Shown in pieces: positions 34,257 to 43,990 of a stretch of DNA of 64,000 nucleotides. The stretch is from Pelomonas parva. GTDB lineage: Bacteria > Pseudomonadota > Gammaproteobacteria > Burkholderiales > Burkholderiaceae_C. The stretch is taken from NCBI RefSeq assembly GCF_043555835.1, contig NZ_JBIGHV010000009.1, positions 186,001 to 250,000 on the forward strand. The letters run 5' to 3'. Each line of letters starts with the position of its first letter. Within the stretch, counting starts at the first letter, position 1. The notes under the pieces are model-generated. The model was not told the DNA's origin and searched no databases. It was given only the letters and a program-made list of their open reading frames with translations. A program made the position numbers and the translations under genes.

Positions 34257-36508
34257 GCGTTCACCGTGTGTGCACTGGGGTTGGGGGCGACCACCATCAA
34301 GCCGCCGTCATCGGCGCCTTCGGCATCGACACGCCGCGCCTGCGCTTCCCACAGCCGCCAGTAGTGCCCCTGCTTGGCGATCAGCTCGTCATGGGGCCCA
34401 AGCTCGACGATCTCGCCACGGTCCATCACCACCAGCCGGTCGGCCTTGCGCAGCGTCGACAGCCGGTGGGCGATGGCAATGGTGGTGCGGCCCTTGACGA
34501 GGTTGTCCAGCGCGCGCTGGATCTCCTTCTCGGTCTCGGTGTCGACGGCGCTGGTGGCCTCGTCGAGGATGAGGATGGCCGGGTCGATCAGCAGCGCGCG
34601 GGCGATGGAGATGCGCTGGCGCTCGCCGCCCGACAGGCCCTGGCCGCGCTCACCCACCAGGCTGTCGTAGCCATGGGCCAGGCGCAGGATGAACTCGTGC
34701 GCATGCGCGGCGCGGGCGGCGGCAACGATCTCGTCGCGCGTCGCATCCGGCTTGCCGTAGGCGATGTTCTCGGCGATGGTGCCGAAGAACAGGAACGGCT
34801 CCTGCAGCACCAGGCCGATGTGGCGCCGGTAGTCGGTCACCTTGATCCGGCGCAGGTCCACGCCGTCCACCTTGATGCCGCCCTCGGTCACGTCGTAGAA
34901 GCGGCAGATCAGGTTCACCAGCGTGCTCTTGCCAGAACCGCTGTGGCCCACCAGGCCCACCATCTCGCCGGGGCGGATGTCCAGGTTCAGGTTGCGGATG
35001 ATGGAGCGCGAGCCGTAGCGGAAGTTGACAGCCTGCATGGAGATCGCGCCGGCGACGTTTTCGAACGGCTGCGGGTTGACCGGGTCGGGCACGTTGGAGA
35101 CGTGGTCCAGGATGTCGAAGATACGCTTGGCGCCGGCCGCCGCCTTCTGCGTGACGGAGACGATGCGGCTCATCGAATCCAGCCGCCCGTAGAAGCGGCC
35201 GATGTAGGCCAGGAAGGCGGTCAGCGTGCCGACGGTGATGCTCTGGTGCGCGATCAGCCAGATGCCCACGCCCCAGACGACCAGCAGGCCCATCTCGGTC
35301 AGCAGTGCGACGCTGGGCGTGAACAGGCTCCAGGTCTTGTTGAGCCGGTCGTTGACGTGCAGGTTGTTGGCATTGGCCTCCTTGAAGCGCCGCGCCTCGC
35401 GCTTCTCCTGCGCGAAGGCCTTGACGACGCGGATGCCGGGGATCGTGTCGGCCAGGATGTTGGTGACCTCGCCCCAGACGCGGTCGATCTTCTCGAAGCC
35501 CGTGCGCAGCCGGTCACGCACCAGGTGGATGAGCCAGGCGATGAAGGGCAGCGGCACGAGGGTCGCCAGCGCCAGGCCGGGGTGGATGCTGAACAGGATG
35601 ATGGACGTCATCGCCAGCATCAGCACGTCGGTGATGAAGTCCAGCGCATGCAGGCTCAGGAAGACGCTGATGCGGTCGGTCTCGGAGCCGATGCGGGCCA
35701 TCAGGTCGCCGGTGCGCTTGTTGCCGAAATACTCCAGCGACAGGCCCAGCAGATGCTCGAAGGTGGCCGTGCGCAGGTCGGCGGCGATGCGCTCGGACAC
35801 CAGCGACAGCAGATAGGTCTTGGCCCAGCCCAGTGCCCAGGACACCAGCGCCGCACCGAACAGCCCGCCCAGCAGCAGCGTCACCAGACTGGGGTCGATC
35901 TGCTGGCCGTTCTGGAACGGGATCAGCACCCGGTCCATCAGCGGCATGGCCAGGTAGGGCGAGACCAGCGTCGCGCCGGTCGCGCCCAGCATCAGCGCAA
36001 AGCCGAGCAAGAGCTGACCCTGGTAGGGCCGTGCGAAGCGCCACAGGCGCAGCAGCACCCAGGTGCTGGGTGGTTTGCTGGCCTCGCCGAAGTCGAAGGC
36101 GGAGTCTTCGCCCTCTTCATCCTGCTCGACGGCGACGTCGCCGGCCAACCGCTGCTGCTCGCGCTCGAAGGCGTCCACCAGCCGCACGGCCGCCGGGTTG
36201 CAGGCCAGCGTGAAGCGCCAGCGCGCCAGGCGCTTGTCGGCGCTGAACAGCTCCAGGAAGGCCAAGCCGCCGTGGTCACTGAGCTTGAGCGTCTGGCCGG
36301 GCTCTAGCCGGTGGTCGCTCCAGGTGCCGCTGGCGGGCTCGAAGGCCAGCAGCCGTGCATTTGTCAACGCGATGAGGCCCTGGGCGAACTGGCCATGGGC
36401 GTCCAGGTCAACCTCCAGCGTCGCCACCACGTTCTCGCCAGCCAGGAGCCGCCCTTGGAGAGCGGCCGTTTGCGGATGAGGCGCTGTGGTGGAGGGAAGC
36501 TCTTGCAT
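34253..36508 (-). CDS. cyanophycin-locus ABC transporter, MsbA-like with extra N-terminal domain
   Basis: The 751-residue protein fuses a membrane domain and an ATPase like MsbA/LmrA (membrane part about 150-455). Walker A GHSGSGKST is near 524, signature LSGGERQR near 626, Walker B ILILDEATSAVD just after, and AIAHRLSTL carries the switch histidine. Before the first helix lies an unusual soluble domain of about 110 residues (VVATLEVDLDAHGQFAQGLI, LTNARLLAFEP) that looks like a PH-type beta fold. It is divergent from cphA'-cphA with 89 bases between starts. What it moves (polymer precursor, dipeptide, lipid) is unknown. Start 36508 is chosen; an ATG 54 bases upstream is less likely. Confidence 0.9.
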   Translation of the reverse strand: MQELPSTTAPHPQTAALQGRLLAGENVVATLEVDLDAHGQFAQGLIALTNARLLAFEPASGTWSDHRLEPGQTLKLSDHGGLAFLELFSADKRLARWRFTLACNPAAVRLVDAFEREQQRLAGDVAVEQDEEGEDSAFDFGEASKPPSTWVLLRLWRFARPYQGQLLLGFALMLGATGATLVSPYLAMPLMDRVLIPFQNGQQIDPSLVTLLLGGLFGAALVSWALGWAKTYLLSLVSERIAADLRTATFEHLLGLSLEYFGNKRTGDLMARIGSETDRISVFLSLHALDFITDVLMLAMTSIILFSIHPGLALATLVPLPFIAWLIHLVRDRLRTGFEKIDRVWGEVTNILADTIPGIRVVKAFAQEKREARRFKEANANNLHVNDRLNKTWSLFTPSVALLTEMGLLVVWGVGIWLIAHQSITVGTLTAFLAYIGRFYGRLDSMSRIVSVTQKAAAGAKRIFDILDHVSNVPDPVNPQPFENVAGAISMQAVNFRYGSRSIIRNLNLDIRPGEMVGLVGHSGSGKSTLVNLICRFYDVTEGGIKVDGVDLRRIKVTDYRRHIGLVLQEPFLFFGTIAENIAYGKPDATRDEIVAAARAAHAHEFILRLAHGYDSLVGERGQGLSGGERQRISIARALLIDPAILILDEATSAVDTETEKEIQRALDNLVKGRTTIAIAHRLSTLRKADRLVVMDRGEIVELGPHDELIAKQGHYWRLWEAQARRVDAEGADDGGLMVVAPNPSAHTVNA

Positions 36509-36597
36509 GTTGTTGTTTGCGCTGACGGCCAGCAGCAATTCTCCGCCATGACTTCGGCGCACAATTCCCAGCGCTTGCCGCGCCTACCCCGTACCTC

Positions 36598-38778
36598 ATG
36601 AGCAAAGACATCCGCCCAGACATCCAACTTTTGCGCGTCAACTACCTGCGCGGCCCCAACATGTGGACCTACCGGCCCGTGCTGGAAGTCTGGCTGGACC
36701 TGGGCGAGCTGGAGGACTTCCCCTCCAACCTGCTGCCGGGCTTCAACGACCGCCTGACCACCGCCCTGCCCGCCCTCATCGAGCACCACTGCGGCGTCGG
36801 CGAGCGCGGCGGCTTCATCGAGCGCCTGCGTGACGGCACCTGGATGGGCCATGTGCTGGAGCACGTCGTCATCGAGCTGCTGAACCTGTCGGGCATGCCC
36901 ACGGGCTTCGGCCAGACGCGCTCGACCAGCAAGCGTGGCGTCTACCGCATGGTGTTCCGGGCGCGCGACGAGCAGGTCGCCCGCGCGGCTCTGGCCGAGG
37001 GCCATGCGCTGCTGATGGCCATGATCAACGACCAGCCCTTCGATGTGGCAGCCGCAACGGCCCGCGTGCGCGACAAGCTGGACGACTGCTACCTCGGCCC
37101 GTCGACCGCCGCCATCGTCGCCGCCGCGACGGACCGCCGCATCCCGCACATCCGCCTGAACGACGGCAACCTGGTGCAGCTGGGCCACGGCGCGCGCCAG
37201 CGCCGCATCTGGACGGCCGAGACCGACATGACCAGCGCCATCGCCGAAGGCATCGCCGGCGACAAGGACCTGACCAAGACCCTGCTCAAGGCCGTGGGCG
37301 TGCCGGTGCCGGCGGGCGAGGAGGTCAAGAGCGCCGCCGAGGCCTGGCGCGCCGCGCAAGACCTGGGCCTGCCCGTCGTCATCAAGCCCAGCGACGGCAA
37401 CCACGGCCGGGGCGTGACGCTGGACATCGCCAACGAGGTGGACTGCGAGGCCGCCTTCAAGCTGGCCGATGCCGAGGGCTCGGCCGTGCTGGTGGAGCGC
37501 TACATCAAGGGCAACGAGCACCGCGTGCTGGTCGTCGGCGGCCAGATGGTGGCGGCCGCGCGCGGCGAAGCGGCCTGGGTGCACGGCGATGGCCAGCACA
37601 CCGTGGCCGAACTGATCGACTTGCAGATCAACACCGACCCGCGCCGCGGCCTGACCGAGGACTTCCCGCTCAACCGCATCACGCTGGGCGAAGACCCCGT
37701 CGTGCTGCTGGACCTGCAACGCCAGGGCTTCGCGCCCGAGACCGTGCCGCCTGCGGGCAAGAGCGTGCTGATCCAGCGCAACGGCAATGTCGCCATCGAC
37801 TGCACGGCCGAGGTCCACCCCGAGGTCGCACACGCCGTATCGCTGGCCGCGCGCACCATCGGGCTGGACATCGCCGGCGTCGACCTCGTCACCGAAGACA
37901 TCGCCAAGCCGCTCAGCGAAACCGGCGGCGCCATCGTCGAGGTCAACGCCGGCCCCGGCCTGCTGATGCATTTGAAGCCCGCTGGCGGCTCGCCCCAGCC
38001 CGTGGGCCAGGCCATCATCGACCACCTGTTTGCCGAGGACGAGACCGGCCGCATCCCCATCGTCGGCGTGGCCGGCTCGGTGGGCGGACCGCAGATCACC
38101 CGCCTCGTCGCCTGGCTGCTGCACCTGAACGGCCGCCACGTCGGCCTCGCCTGCCGCGACGGCCTGTTCCTCGGCACGCGACGCGTCGAGAAGAAGAACA
38201 GCGCCCGCTGGGACGCCGCGCACCGCCTGCTGATGAACCGCGGCGTCAACGCCGTCGTTGTCGAGAACGACGCCGCCTCCATCCTGCGCGATGGGCTGGC
38301 CTATGACCGTGCGCTGGTGGGCGTCGTCACCGACCTGGACGGCATCGCGGCGCTCGCCGAGTTCGACGTGCAGGACACCGACCAGCTCTACAAGGTGCTG
38401 CGCACGCAGATCGACGTCGTGCTCAGCGACGGCGCCAGCGTGCTGAACGCGGCCCACCCGCGCCTGGTCGACATGGCCGAGCTGAGCGACGGCGAGGTGG
38501 TCTTCTACGCCGAAGACGGCAATCTCGAAGCGCTGCAACACCACCGCGACCGCGGCGGCCGAGCCGTCTTCCTGCGCGGCGGCGCCGCCGTGCTGGCCCA
38601 CGGCCCGGCCGAAACGCCGGGCGCCAACATCGACGCGCTGCTGCGCCGCTTTGGGGACCAGGCCGTCGACGCCTCCACCTTGTTGGCCGCCGTTGCCGCT
38701 GCCTGGGCGCTGGGCATCTCGCCCGAGTTGATCGCCGCCGGCCTCGACACCTTCGTTCCCGAACTCCACTTGGCGTAA
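36598..38778 (+). CDS. cyanophycin synthetase paralogue CphA' with degenerate ligase domain
   Basis: The 726-residue protein has the N-domain (LRGPNMWTYRPVLEVWLDL; LGPSTAAIV), a full ATP-grasp domain (VVIKPSDGNHGRGVTL, EVNAGPGLLMHLKP) that would add aspartate to the backbone, and then a Mur-ligase-like region. There the P-loop GTNGKTT is replaced by G493-S-V-G-G-P-Q499. The ARGG and GDHLG motifs of the ligase are also lost, and the C-terminal lobe is missing (about 125 residues shorter than the next gene's product). The arginine-adding activity should therefore be absent, as in CphA2-type enzymes. It precedes cphA by nine bases; the pair occurs in other betaproteobacteria. Confidence 0.92.
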   Translation: MSKDIRPDIQLLRVNYLRGPNMWTYRPVLEVWLDLGELEDFPSNLLPGFNDRLTTALPALIEHHCGVGERGGFIERLRDGTWMGHVLEHVVIELLNLSGMPTGFGQTRSTSKRGVYRMVFRARDEQVARAALAEGHALLMAMINDQPFDVAAATARVRDKLDDCYLGPSTAAIVAAATDRRIPHIRLNDGNLVQLGHGARQRRIWTAETDMTSAIAEGIAGDKDLTKTLLKAVGVPVPAGEEVKSAAEAWRAAQDLGLPVVIKPSDGNHGRGVTLDIANEVDCEAAFKLADAEGSAVLVERYIKGNEHRVLVVGGQMVAAARGEAAWVHGDGQHTVAELIDLQINTDPRRGLTEDFPLNRITLGEDPVVLLDLQRQGFAPETVPPAGKSVLIQRNGNVAIDCTAEVHPEVAHAVSLAARTIGLDIAGVDLVTEDIAKPLSETGGAIVEVNAGPGLLMHLKPAGGSPQPVGQAIIDHLFAEDETGRIPIVGVAGSVGGPQITRLVAWLLHLNGRHVGLACRDGLFLGTRRVEKKNSARWDAAHRLLMNRGVNAVVVENDAASILRDGLAYDRALVGVVTDLDGIAALAEFDVQDTDQLYKVLRTQIDVVLSDGASVLNAAHPRLVDMAELSDGEVVFYAEDGNLEALQHHRDRGGRAVFLRGGAAVLAHGPAETPGANIDALLRRFGDQAVDASTLLAAVAAAWALGISPELIAAGLDTFVPELHLA

Positions 38779-38786
38779 ACAAGAAC

Positions 38787-41348
38787 ATGGACGTTTCCCG
38801 CACCCGCGCGCTGCGCGGCCCGAACATGTGGAGCCGTCACACGGCCATCGAGGCCGTCGTGAATTGCCAGGAGGCCGAGCGCTCGCTCGAACGGCTGCCC
38901 GGCTTCGAGCCCCGCCTGCGCAAGCTCTTCCCCACCATCGGCGAGCTGCGCAGCGACGCCTCGCTGGCCCAGGTGCTGGAGCAGGCCACGCTGGCGCTGC
39001 AGGCCCAGGCGGGTTGCCCCGTCACCTTCAGCCAGACGCATGTGACGCCCGAGGCCGGCACCTACCAGATCGTCATCGAGTACAGCGAGGAAGACGTCGG
39101 CCGCCTGGCCTTCGAGCACGCGGTCAAGCTCATCAAGGCCGCGCAGGACGGCGGCGAGTTCGATGCCGACGCGGTGCTGGCACAACTGCGCGAGCTGGAC
39201 GAGGACATCCGCCTCGGCCCGTCGACCGGCTCCATCGTCAACGCCGCGCTGGCGCGCGGCATCCCCTACCGCCGCCTGACGCAGGGCAGCCTGGTGCAGT
39301 TCGGCTGGGGCGCCAAGCAGCGCCGCATCTGGGCCGCTGAAGTCGATGCAACGAGTGCGGTGAGCGAATCCATCGCCCAGGACAAGGACCTCTGCAAGCG
39401 CCTGCTGCAGGCCGCCGGCGTGCCGGTGCCCACGGGCCGGCCGGTCGAGTCGGTGGACGACGCCTGGGAAGTGGCGCAAGACATCGGCCTGCCCGTCGTC
39501 GTCAAGCCGCAGGACGGCAACCAGGGCAAGGGCGTGACCGTCAACGTGACGACGCGCGAAGGCATGGAAGCGGCCTACAAGGCGGCCGACGAGATCGGCT
39601 ACGTGATGGTCGAGAAGTTCCTGCCGGGCTCGGACTATCGCCTGCTGGTCATCGGCGACAAGCTCATCGCCGCCGCCCGCCGCGACCCGCCGCATGTCAT
39701 CGGTGACGGCCAGCTGACGGTCAAGCAGCTGGTCGACAAGGTCAACGCCGACCCGCGCCGCGGCGACGGCCATGCCACGTCGCTGACCAAGATCCGCTTC
39801 GACGATATCGCCGTCGCCCGCCTGGTGCAGCAAGACCTGACGCCGGAGTCCGTGCCCGACAAGGGCCAGCGCGTCATCCTGCGCAACAACGCCAACCTGT
39901 CCACCGGCGGCACGGCCACCGACGTGACCGACGACGTGCATCCCGAGGTGGCCGCCCGCGCCATCGCGGCGGCGCAGGTCGTGGGCCTGCATGTCTGCGG
40001 CGTGGACGTGGTGGCCGAGAGCGTGCTGCGGCCGCTGGAGGAGATCAGCGGCGGCATCGTCGAGGTGAACGCCGCGCCCGGCCTGCGCATGCACCTGAGC
40101 CCCAGCTACGGCAAGGGCCGCAACGTCGGCGAGGCCATCGTCAGCCACCTGTTCGGCGCCGGCAACAAGGCCGAGGACGGCCGCATCCCGGTCGTCGCCG
40201 TCACCGGTACCAACGGCAAGACGACGGTGACGCGCCTGATCGCCCACCTGTTCGCCAGCTGCGGCCTCAAGGTCGGCATGACCAACACCGACGGCGTCTA
40301 CGTCGACGGCCGCCAGATCGACAGCGGCGACTGCTCCGGCCCCAAGAGCGCCCGCAACGTGCTGATGCACCCGGACGTGGAAGCCGCCGTGCTGGAGACC
40401 GCGCGCGGCGGCATCCTGCGCGAAGGCCTGGGCTTCGACCGCTGCCAGGTCGCCGTCGTCACCAATGTCGGCGAGGGCGACCACCTGGGCATGAACTTCC
40501 TGCACACGGCCGAAGACCTGGTGCTGGTCAAGCGCGTCATCGTGCAGAACGTGGCGCCCACCGGCTACGCGGTACTGAATGCGGCCGACCCGCTGACGGC
40601 AGGCATGTCCGCCGTCTGCCCCGGCCAGGTCATCTACTTCGCCGCCGACCGCCACCACCCGGTCATGGCCACGCACCGCGCCCAGGGCAAGCGCTGCGTC
40701 TACGTGGATGGCGACCAGCTCGTCGCCGCGCAAGGCGTGTGGCGCGAGAGCATCCCGCTGCGCGACATCCCCATCACGCGCGGCGGCCTGATCGGCTTCC
40801 AGGTCGAGAACGCGATGGCATCCGTCGCGGCCGGCTGGGCCGTCGGGCTGGACTGGGACACCATCCGCCGCGGCGTCGGCAGCTTCTCCAACGACGCCGA
40901 CAACGCGCCCGGCCGCTTCAACGTGATGGACTATCGCGGCGCCACCGTCATCGCCGACTACGGCCACAACGGCGACGCGATGAAGGCCCTGGTCGGCGCG
41001 GTCGCCGCCCTGCCGGCCAAGACGCGCAGCGTCGTCATCAGCGGCGCGGGCGACCGGCGCGACGAGGACATCCGCGTGCAGACCGAGATCCTCGGCGCCG
41101 CCTTCGACGAGGTCATCCTGTACGAAGACGCCTGCCAGCGCGGCCGCGCGGCCGGCGAGGTCGTGGCGCTGCTGCGCGCCGGGCTGGAAGGCGCGTCGCG
41201 CACGAAGCACATCGAGGAAATCATCGGCGAGTTCACGGCCATCGACCGCGCGCTGGCCCGCCTGCAACCGGGCGACCTGTGCCTGGTGCTGGTGGACCAG
41301 GTGGAAGAGGCGCTGGCGCATCTGGCCAAGCGCATCACGGAAGGCTGA
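38787..41348 (+). CDS. cphA: cyanophycin synthetase CphA
   Basis: CphA polymerises aspartate and arginine into multi-L-arginyl-poly-L-aspartate, a cytoplasmic nitrogen reserve, using two ATP per building block. The 853 residues are complete: N-domain, ATP-grasp (VVVKPQDGNQGKGVTV; VNAAPGLRMHLSPSYG) for the Asp step, and Mur-ligase domain with intact P-loop G474-T-N-G-K-T-T480, ARGGILREGL, NVGEGDHLG and the C-terminal lobe with YGHNGDAMKAL for the Arg step. The size is that of CphA1. No cyanophycinase (cphB) or isoaspartyl dipeptidase lies in the window. It converges with the kinase gene one base after its stop. Confidence 0.96.
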   Translation: MDVSRTRALRGPNMWSRHTAIEAVVNCQEAERSLERLPGFEPRLRKLFPTIGELRSDASLAQVLEQATLALQAQAGCPVTFSQTHVTPEAGTYQIVIEYSEEDVGRLAFEHAVKLIKAAQDGGEFDADAVLAQLRELDEDIRLGPSTGSIVNAALARGIPYRRLTQGSLVQFGWGAKQRRIWAAEVDATSAVSESIAQDKDLCKRLLQAAGVPVPTGRPVESVDDAWEVAQDIGLPVVVKPQDGNQGKGVTVNVTTREGMEAAYKAADEIGYVMVEKFLPGSDYRLLVIGDKLIAAARRDPPHVIGDGQLTVKQLVDKVNADPRRGDGHATSLTKIRFDDIAVARLVQQDLTPESVPDKGQRVILRNNANLSTGGTATDVTDDVHPEVAARAIAAAQVVGLHVCGVDVVAESVLRPLEEISGGIVEVNAAPGLRMHLSPSYGKGRNVGEAIVSHLFGAGNKAEDGRIPVVAVTGTNGKTTVTRLIAHLFASCGLKVGMTNTDGVYVDGRQIDSGDCSGPKSARNVLMHPDVEAAVLETARGGILREGLGFDRCQVAVVTNVGEGDHLGMNFLHTAEDLVLVKRVIVQNVAPTGYAVLNAADPLTAGMSAVCPGQVIYFAADRHHPVMATHRAQGKRCVYVDGDQLVAAQGVWRESIPLRDIPITRGGLIGFQVENAMASVAAGWAVGLDWDTIRRGVGSFSNDADNAPGRFNVMDYRGATVIADYGHNGDAMKALVGAVAALPAKTRSVVISGAGDRRDEDIRVQTEILGAAFDEVILYEDACQRGRAAGEVVALLRAGLEGASRTKHIEEIIGEFTAIDRALARLQPGDLCLVLVDQVEEALAHLAKRITEG

Positions 41349-41349
41349 C

Positions 41350-43971
41350 CTAACAGCCCAGTTCAGCGCGCCAGGCCAGCGCCTGCGGCGGCAGCGGCCG
41401 CAGCGGGGCGGCGCGGTCCCAGGCCGCACAGGCGGCGGGCTTGTCGGCCAGCATGAAGGCGGCTTCGGCGGCGGCCAGCGCGTTATCGGCGCTCTTGGGC
41501 TCGGCATCCGACAGCGCCTGCAGCGCCACGGCGGCGGCCTTCATCGCCTTCGCATCGCCGCGCAGGCCGGCCAGGCGCAGCTCGCTCAAGCCCAGCGAGC
41601 GCCGGTTGCGCGCATTGCCGGCCTTGGCCGTCTCGGCCGCCCAGTAGGCGCGCGTGCGCTCCAGCCAGGGCCTGGCTTCGACGGAGGCGCCGGTCAAGGC
41701 CAGCGCCGTGCCCAGCGTCAAGGCGCGCGCGTCCCGGTCGCCGGGCCAGCGCGGGTTGTCGGCGTCCTTCTGCAGCAGGCGCAGCGTCCAGTCCATGCTC
41801 TCGCGCATCGATGCGAGCGCCTCGGCCGGGCGGTTCAGCTGCAGCTCCAGGCCCGCCTGCAGGAACAGCGTCGACGCGAGGCTCGCCCAGAACTGCTGCT
41901 GCTCGGGGTGCATGGGCTGCACACGCCTGAGGTGCTCGACGTTCTCGCGACGCGCCTCGGCGGAGCCTGCGTAGTCACCCCGGCGCAGCCGGGAGGACGC
42001 GATGGAACCCGCGATGACGGCCTGTGTCTGCCCCAGCTCGGCCTCCAGGCGCGTCTCCTCGGGCCGCAGGCCGGCGTTGACGGCAGCAATCTCCGCCTTC
42101 ATGCCCAACTGCGCCAGCGCGCCCGCCCGCGCCGCCTCGTAGGCCGTCATGGCCTCGGCCGGGCGGTTCACGCCCTGGCCGTTGTCGTCCAGCAGCAGGC
42201 CCAGGTTGAACTGCGACGCGGTGATGGCGCCCAGCAGCCGCAGCCGGTCCACGCCGGGCGGCGCCAGCGAATAGCCCTCCTCGGCCAGCTTCAGGCCCTG
42301 GCGCGTGAGCTTGACGGCCTCCTCCAGGCGGCCCGCCTCCTGCTCGGCCGAGGCCATCACGTTGTAGGCCCGCGAGGCATAGGTCGCGAACAGCGCATTG
42401 CCCTTCTGCGTGGGCCATGCTTTGGCCACCAGCGCCATGGCGGCCTGGGCATGGCGGCGGGCGTCGTCCGGCTTTTCCAGCGAGCCGGGGTAGCCGGGCA
42501 TCAGCGCCTCGGCCATGCGCACCTGAACCTGGGCCATGTCGGCCACGACGGCGGTGTCGCCACCCAGCGTGGGCAGCAGGCGCTCCAGCGCGGCGTGCGT
42601 GTCGCGCAGCAGGTCGAGCTTGATCTTCTGCCCGCCGGGCAGGTACTCCACGCTGTCGCCGAAGCCGAACACCAGGTCGTGCGTGACGCGCCTCACCTCG
42701 GCCAGCCGCTGCTCGGCCAGCCCTTGCGCAAGCCGCGCCTCGCGAGCCTGCCAGGTCGTGGCCGCCAGGCCGCCCAACAGCGCCACCAGGCCCAGCGCGC
42801 CCAGGGCGCTGGCCAGCCGGTTGCGGGCCAGCAGCTTGGCCGTGCGGTAGCCCCAGGTCGGCGCGCGCGCGCTGACGGGATAGCCACTCCGATAGGCGCG
42901 CAGGTCGGCCGCCAGCGCGTCGACGCTGGCGTAGCGACGCTCGGGCTCCTTCTCCAGCGCCTTCAGCACGATGTTGTCGAGGTCGCCCTGCAGCGTGCGC
43001 GCCTGCGCCAGCCACTGCGGGTCGCCCACGTCGTCGGGGCTGAGGCGGCTGGGGCGCGTGGGTTCGTCCTCCAGCACGCTGCGCGCGGCCTCCTGCGGCG
43101 TGGTGGCCTCGCGGCCGGTGGGGCGCAGGCCCGTCAGCAGCAGGTAGAGCAGCACGCCCAGGCTGTAGACGTCGGTGGCGGTGCTGACGGGCTCGCCGCG
43201 CACCTGCTCGGGGCTGGCGTAGTTGGGCGTCATCGCGCCTGCCTGCGTGGTGTCCAGCTCGCCACCCTCGGGCGCGAGCGCCTTGGCGATGCCGAAGTCC
43301 AGCAGCTTGACCTGGCCCGTCTCGTCAACCAGCACGTTGCCGGGCTTGAGGTCGCGGTGCACGAGCAGGTTGCGGTGGGCGTGGGCGACGGCCTCGGCCA
43401 GCTGCAGGAACAGGCCCAGGCGGGCTTCGAGTGCCAGGTCTTGCGCCGCCTGGTCGATGGGCCGGCCGGCCACGTACTCCATGACGAAGTAGGGCAGGCC
43501 CTCGTCGCTGGCGCCGGCGTCCAGCAGCCGGGCGATGCCGGGGTGGCTCAGGCGGGCCAGCGCCTGGCGCTCCAGCGCGAAGCGTTGCAGAACGGCGGCG
43601 CTGTCCATGCCGCGCTTGAGCAGCTTGACGGCAGCGCGGCCCTCGTACTGGCCGTCGGCGCGGCGGGCCTCGAACACCTCGCCCATGCCGCCCGCGCCCA
43701 AGGGCCGCACCAGCGTCCAGTTGCCCAGGCGCTGGCCGATTTGCGCGGCTGGCTCGGCCGGTGCGAGCGACACCACCGGCCGCGCCAGAAAGCCCTGCTC
43801 GCCGGTCGCCTCGTCGTGGTGGGCCAGCAGGCTGCGCAGCTCGGCCAGGTCTCCGTCGCCAAGGCCGGCAGCGGCCACCAGCGCCTCGCGCTCGCCGCGC
43901 GGGGCGTCCAGCGCGGCGTCAAACACCGCCTTCAGGCGCGCCCAGCGGTTCTCAGAGTCGGTGGCTGTCAT
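41350..43971 (-). CDS. membrane Ser/Thr protein kinase with TPR-like C-terminal region
   Basis: This 873-residue Hanks-type kinase has a P-loop LGAGGMGEVFEA near 83, Lys of AVKLLKRG, catalytic HRDLKPGNVLV, DFGIAKAL and the activation segment ending NYASPEQV. A membrane helix (LASALGALGLVALLGGLAATTW) follows near residue 390, then about 460 residues of helical repeats, probably TPR-like and periplasmic. The kinase should thus link an outside signal to cytoplasmic targets. Its operon partner is the exported protein at 43991-45028, and the unit is divergent from an ECF sigma gene. Such kinase-sigma pairs are known, with the kinase phosphorylating the sigma factor. The start at 43971 avoids overlap with the upstream gene. 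Confidence 0.92.
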   Translation of the reverse strand: MTATDSENRWARLKAVFDAALDAPRGEREALVAAAGLGDGDLAELRSLLAHHDEATGEQGFLARPVVSLAPAEPAAQIGQRLGNWTLVRPLGAGGMGEVFEARRADGQYEGRAAVKLLKRGMDSAAVLQRFALERQALARLSHPGIARLLDAGASDEGLPYFVMEYVAGRPIDQAAQDLALEARLGLFLQLAEAVAHAHRNLLVHRDLKPGNVLVDETGQVKLLDFGIAKALAPEGGELDTTQAGAMTPNYASPEQVRGEPVSTATDVYSLGVLLYLLLTGLRPTGREATTPQEAARSVLEDEPTRPSRLSPDDVGDPQWLAQARTLQGDLDNIVLKALEKEPERRYASVDALAADLRAYRSGYPVSARAPTWGYRTAKLLARNRLASALGALGLVALLGGLAATTWQAREARLAQGLAEQRLAEVRRVTHDLVFGFGDSVEYLPGGQKIKLDLLRDTHAALERLLPTLGGDTAVVADMAQVQVRMAEALMPGYPGSLEKPDDARRHAQAAMALVAKAWPTQKGNALFATYASRAYNVMASAEQEAGRLEEAVKLTRQGLKLAEEGYSLAPPGVDRLRLLGAITASQFNLGLLLDDNGQGVNRPAEAMTAYEAARAGALAQLGMKAEIAAVNAGLRPEETRLEAELGQTQAVIAGSIASSRLRRGDYAGSAEARRENVEHLRRVQPMHPEQQQFWASLASTLFLQAGLELQLNRPAEALASMRESMDWTLRLLQKDADNPRWPGDRDARALTLGTALALTGASVEARPWLERTRAYWAAETAKAGNARNRRSLGLSELRLAGLRGDAKAMKAAAVALQALSDAEPKSADNALAAAEAAFMLADKPAACAAWDRAAPLRPLPPQALAWRAELGC

Positions 43972-43990
43972 GGGCGCGGAGTATTGACCC

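Noticed and set aside
38505..41507. A 1000-codon open frame on the minus strand opposite cphA'/cphA, and similar long antisense frames (for example 31680-34364 plus, 34268-36307 plus, 36364-38769 minus, 22592-24025 minus, 5202-6704 plus)
   Set aside because: They are opposite or out of frame with genes having clear family motifs, have His/Arg/Gln/Gly-rich composition without domains, and are the expected by-product of very GC-rich third codon positions.
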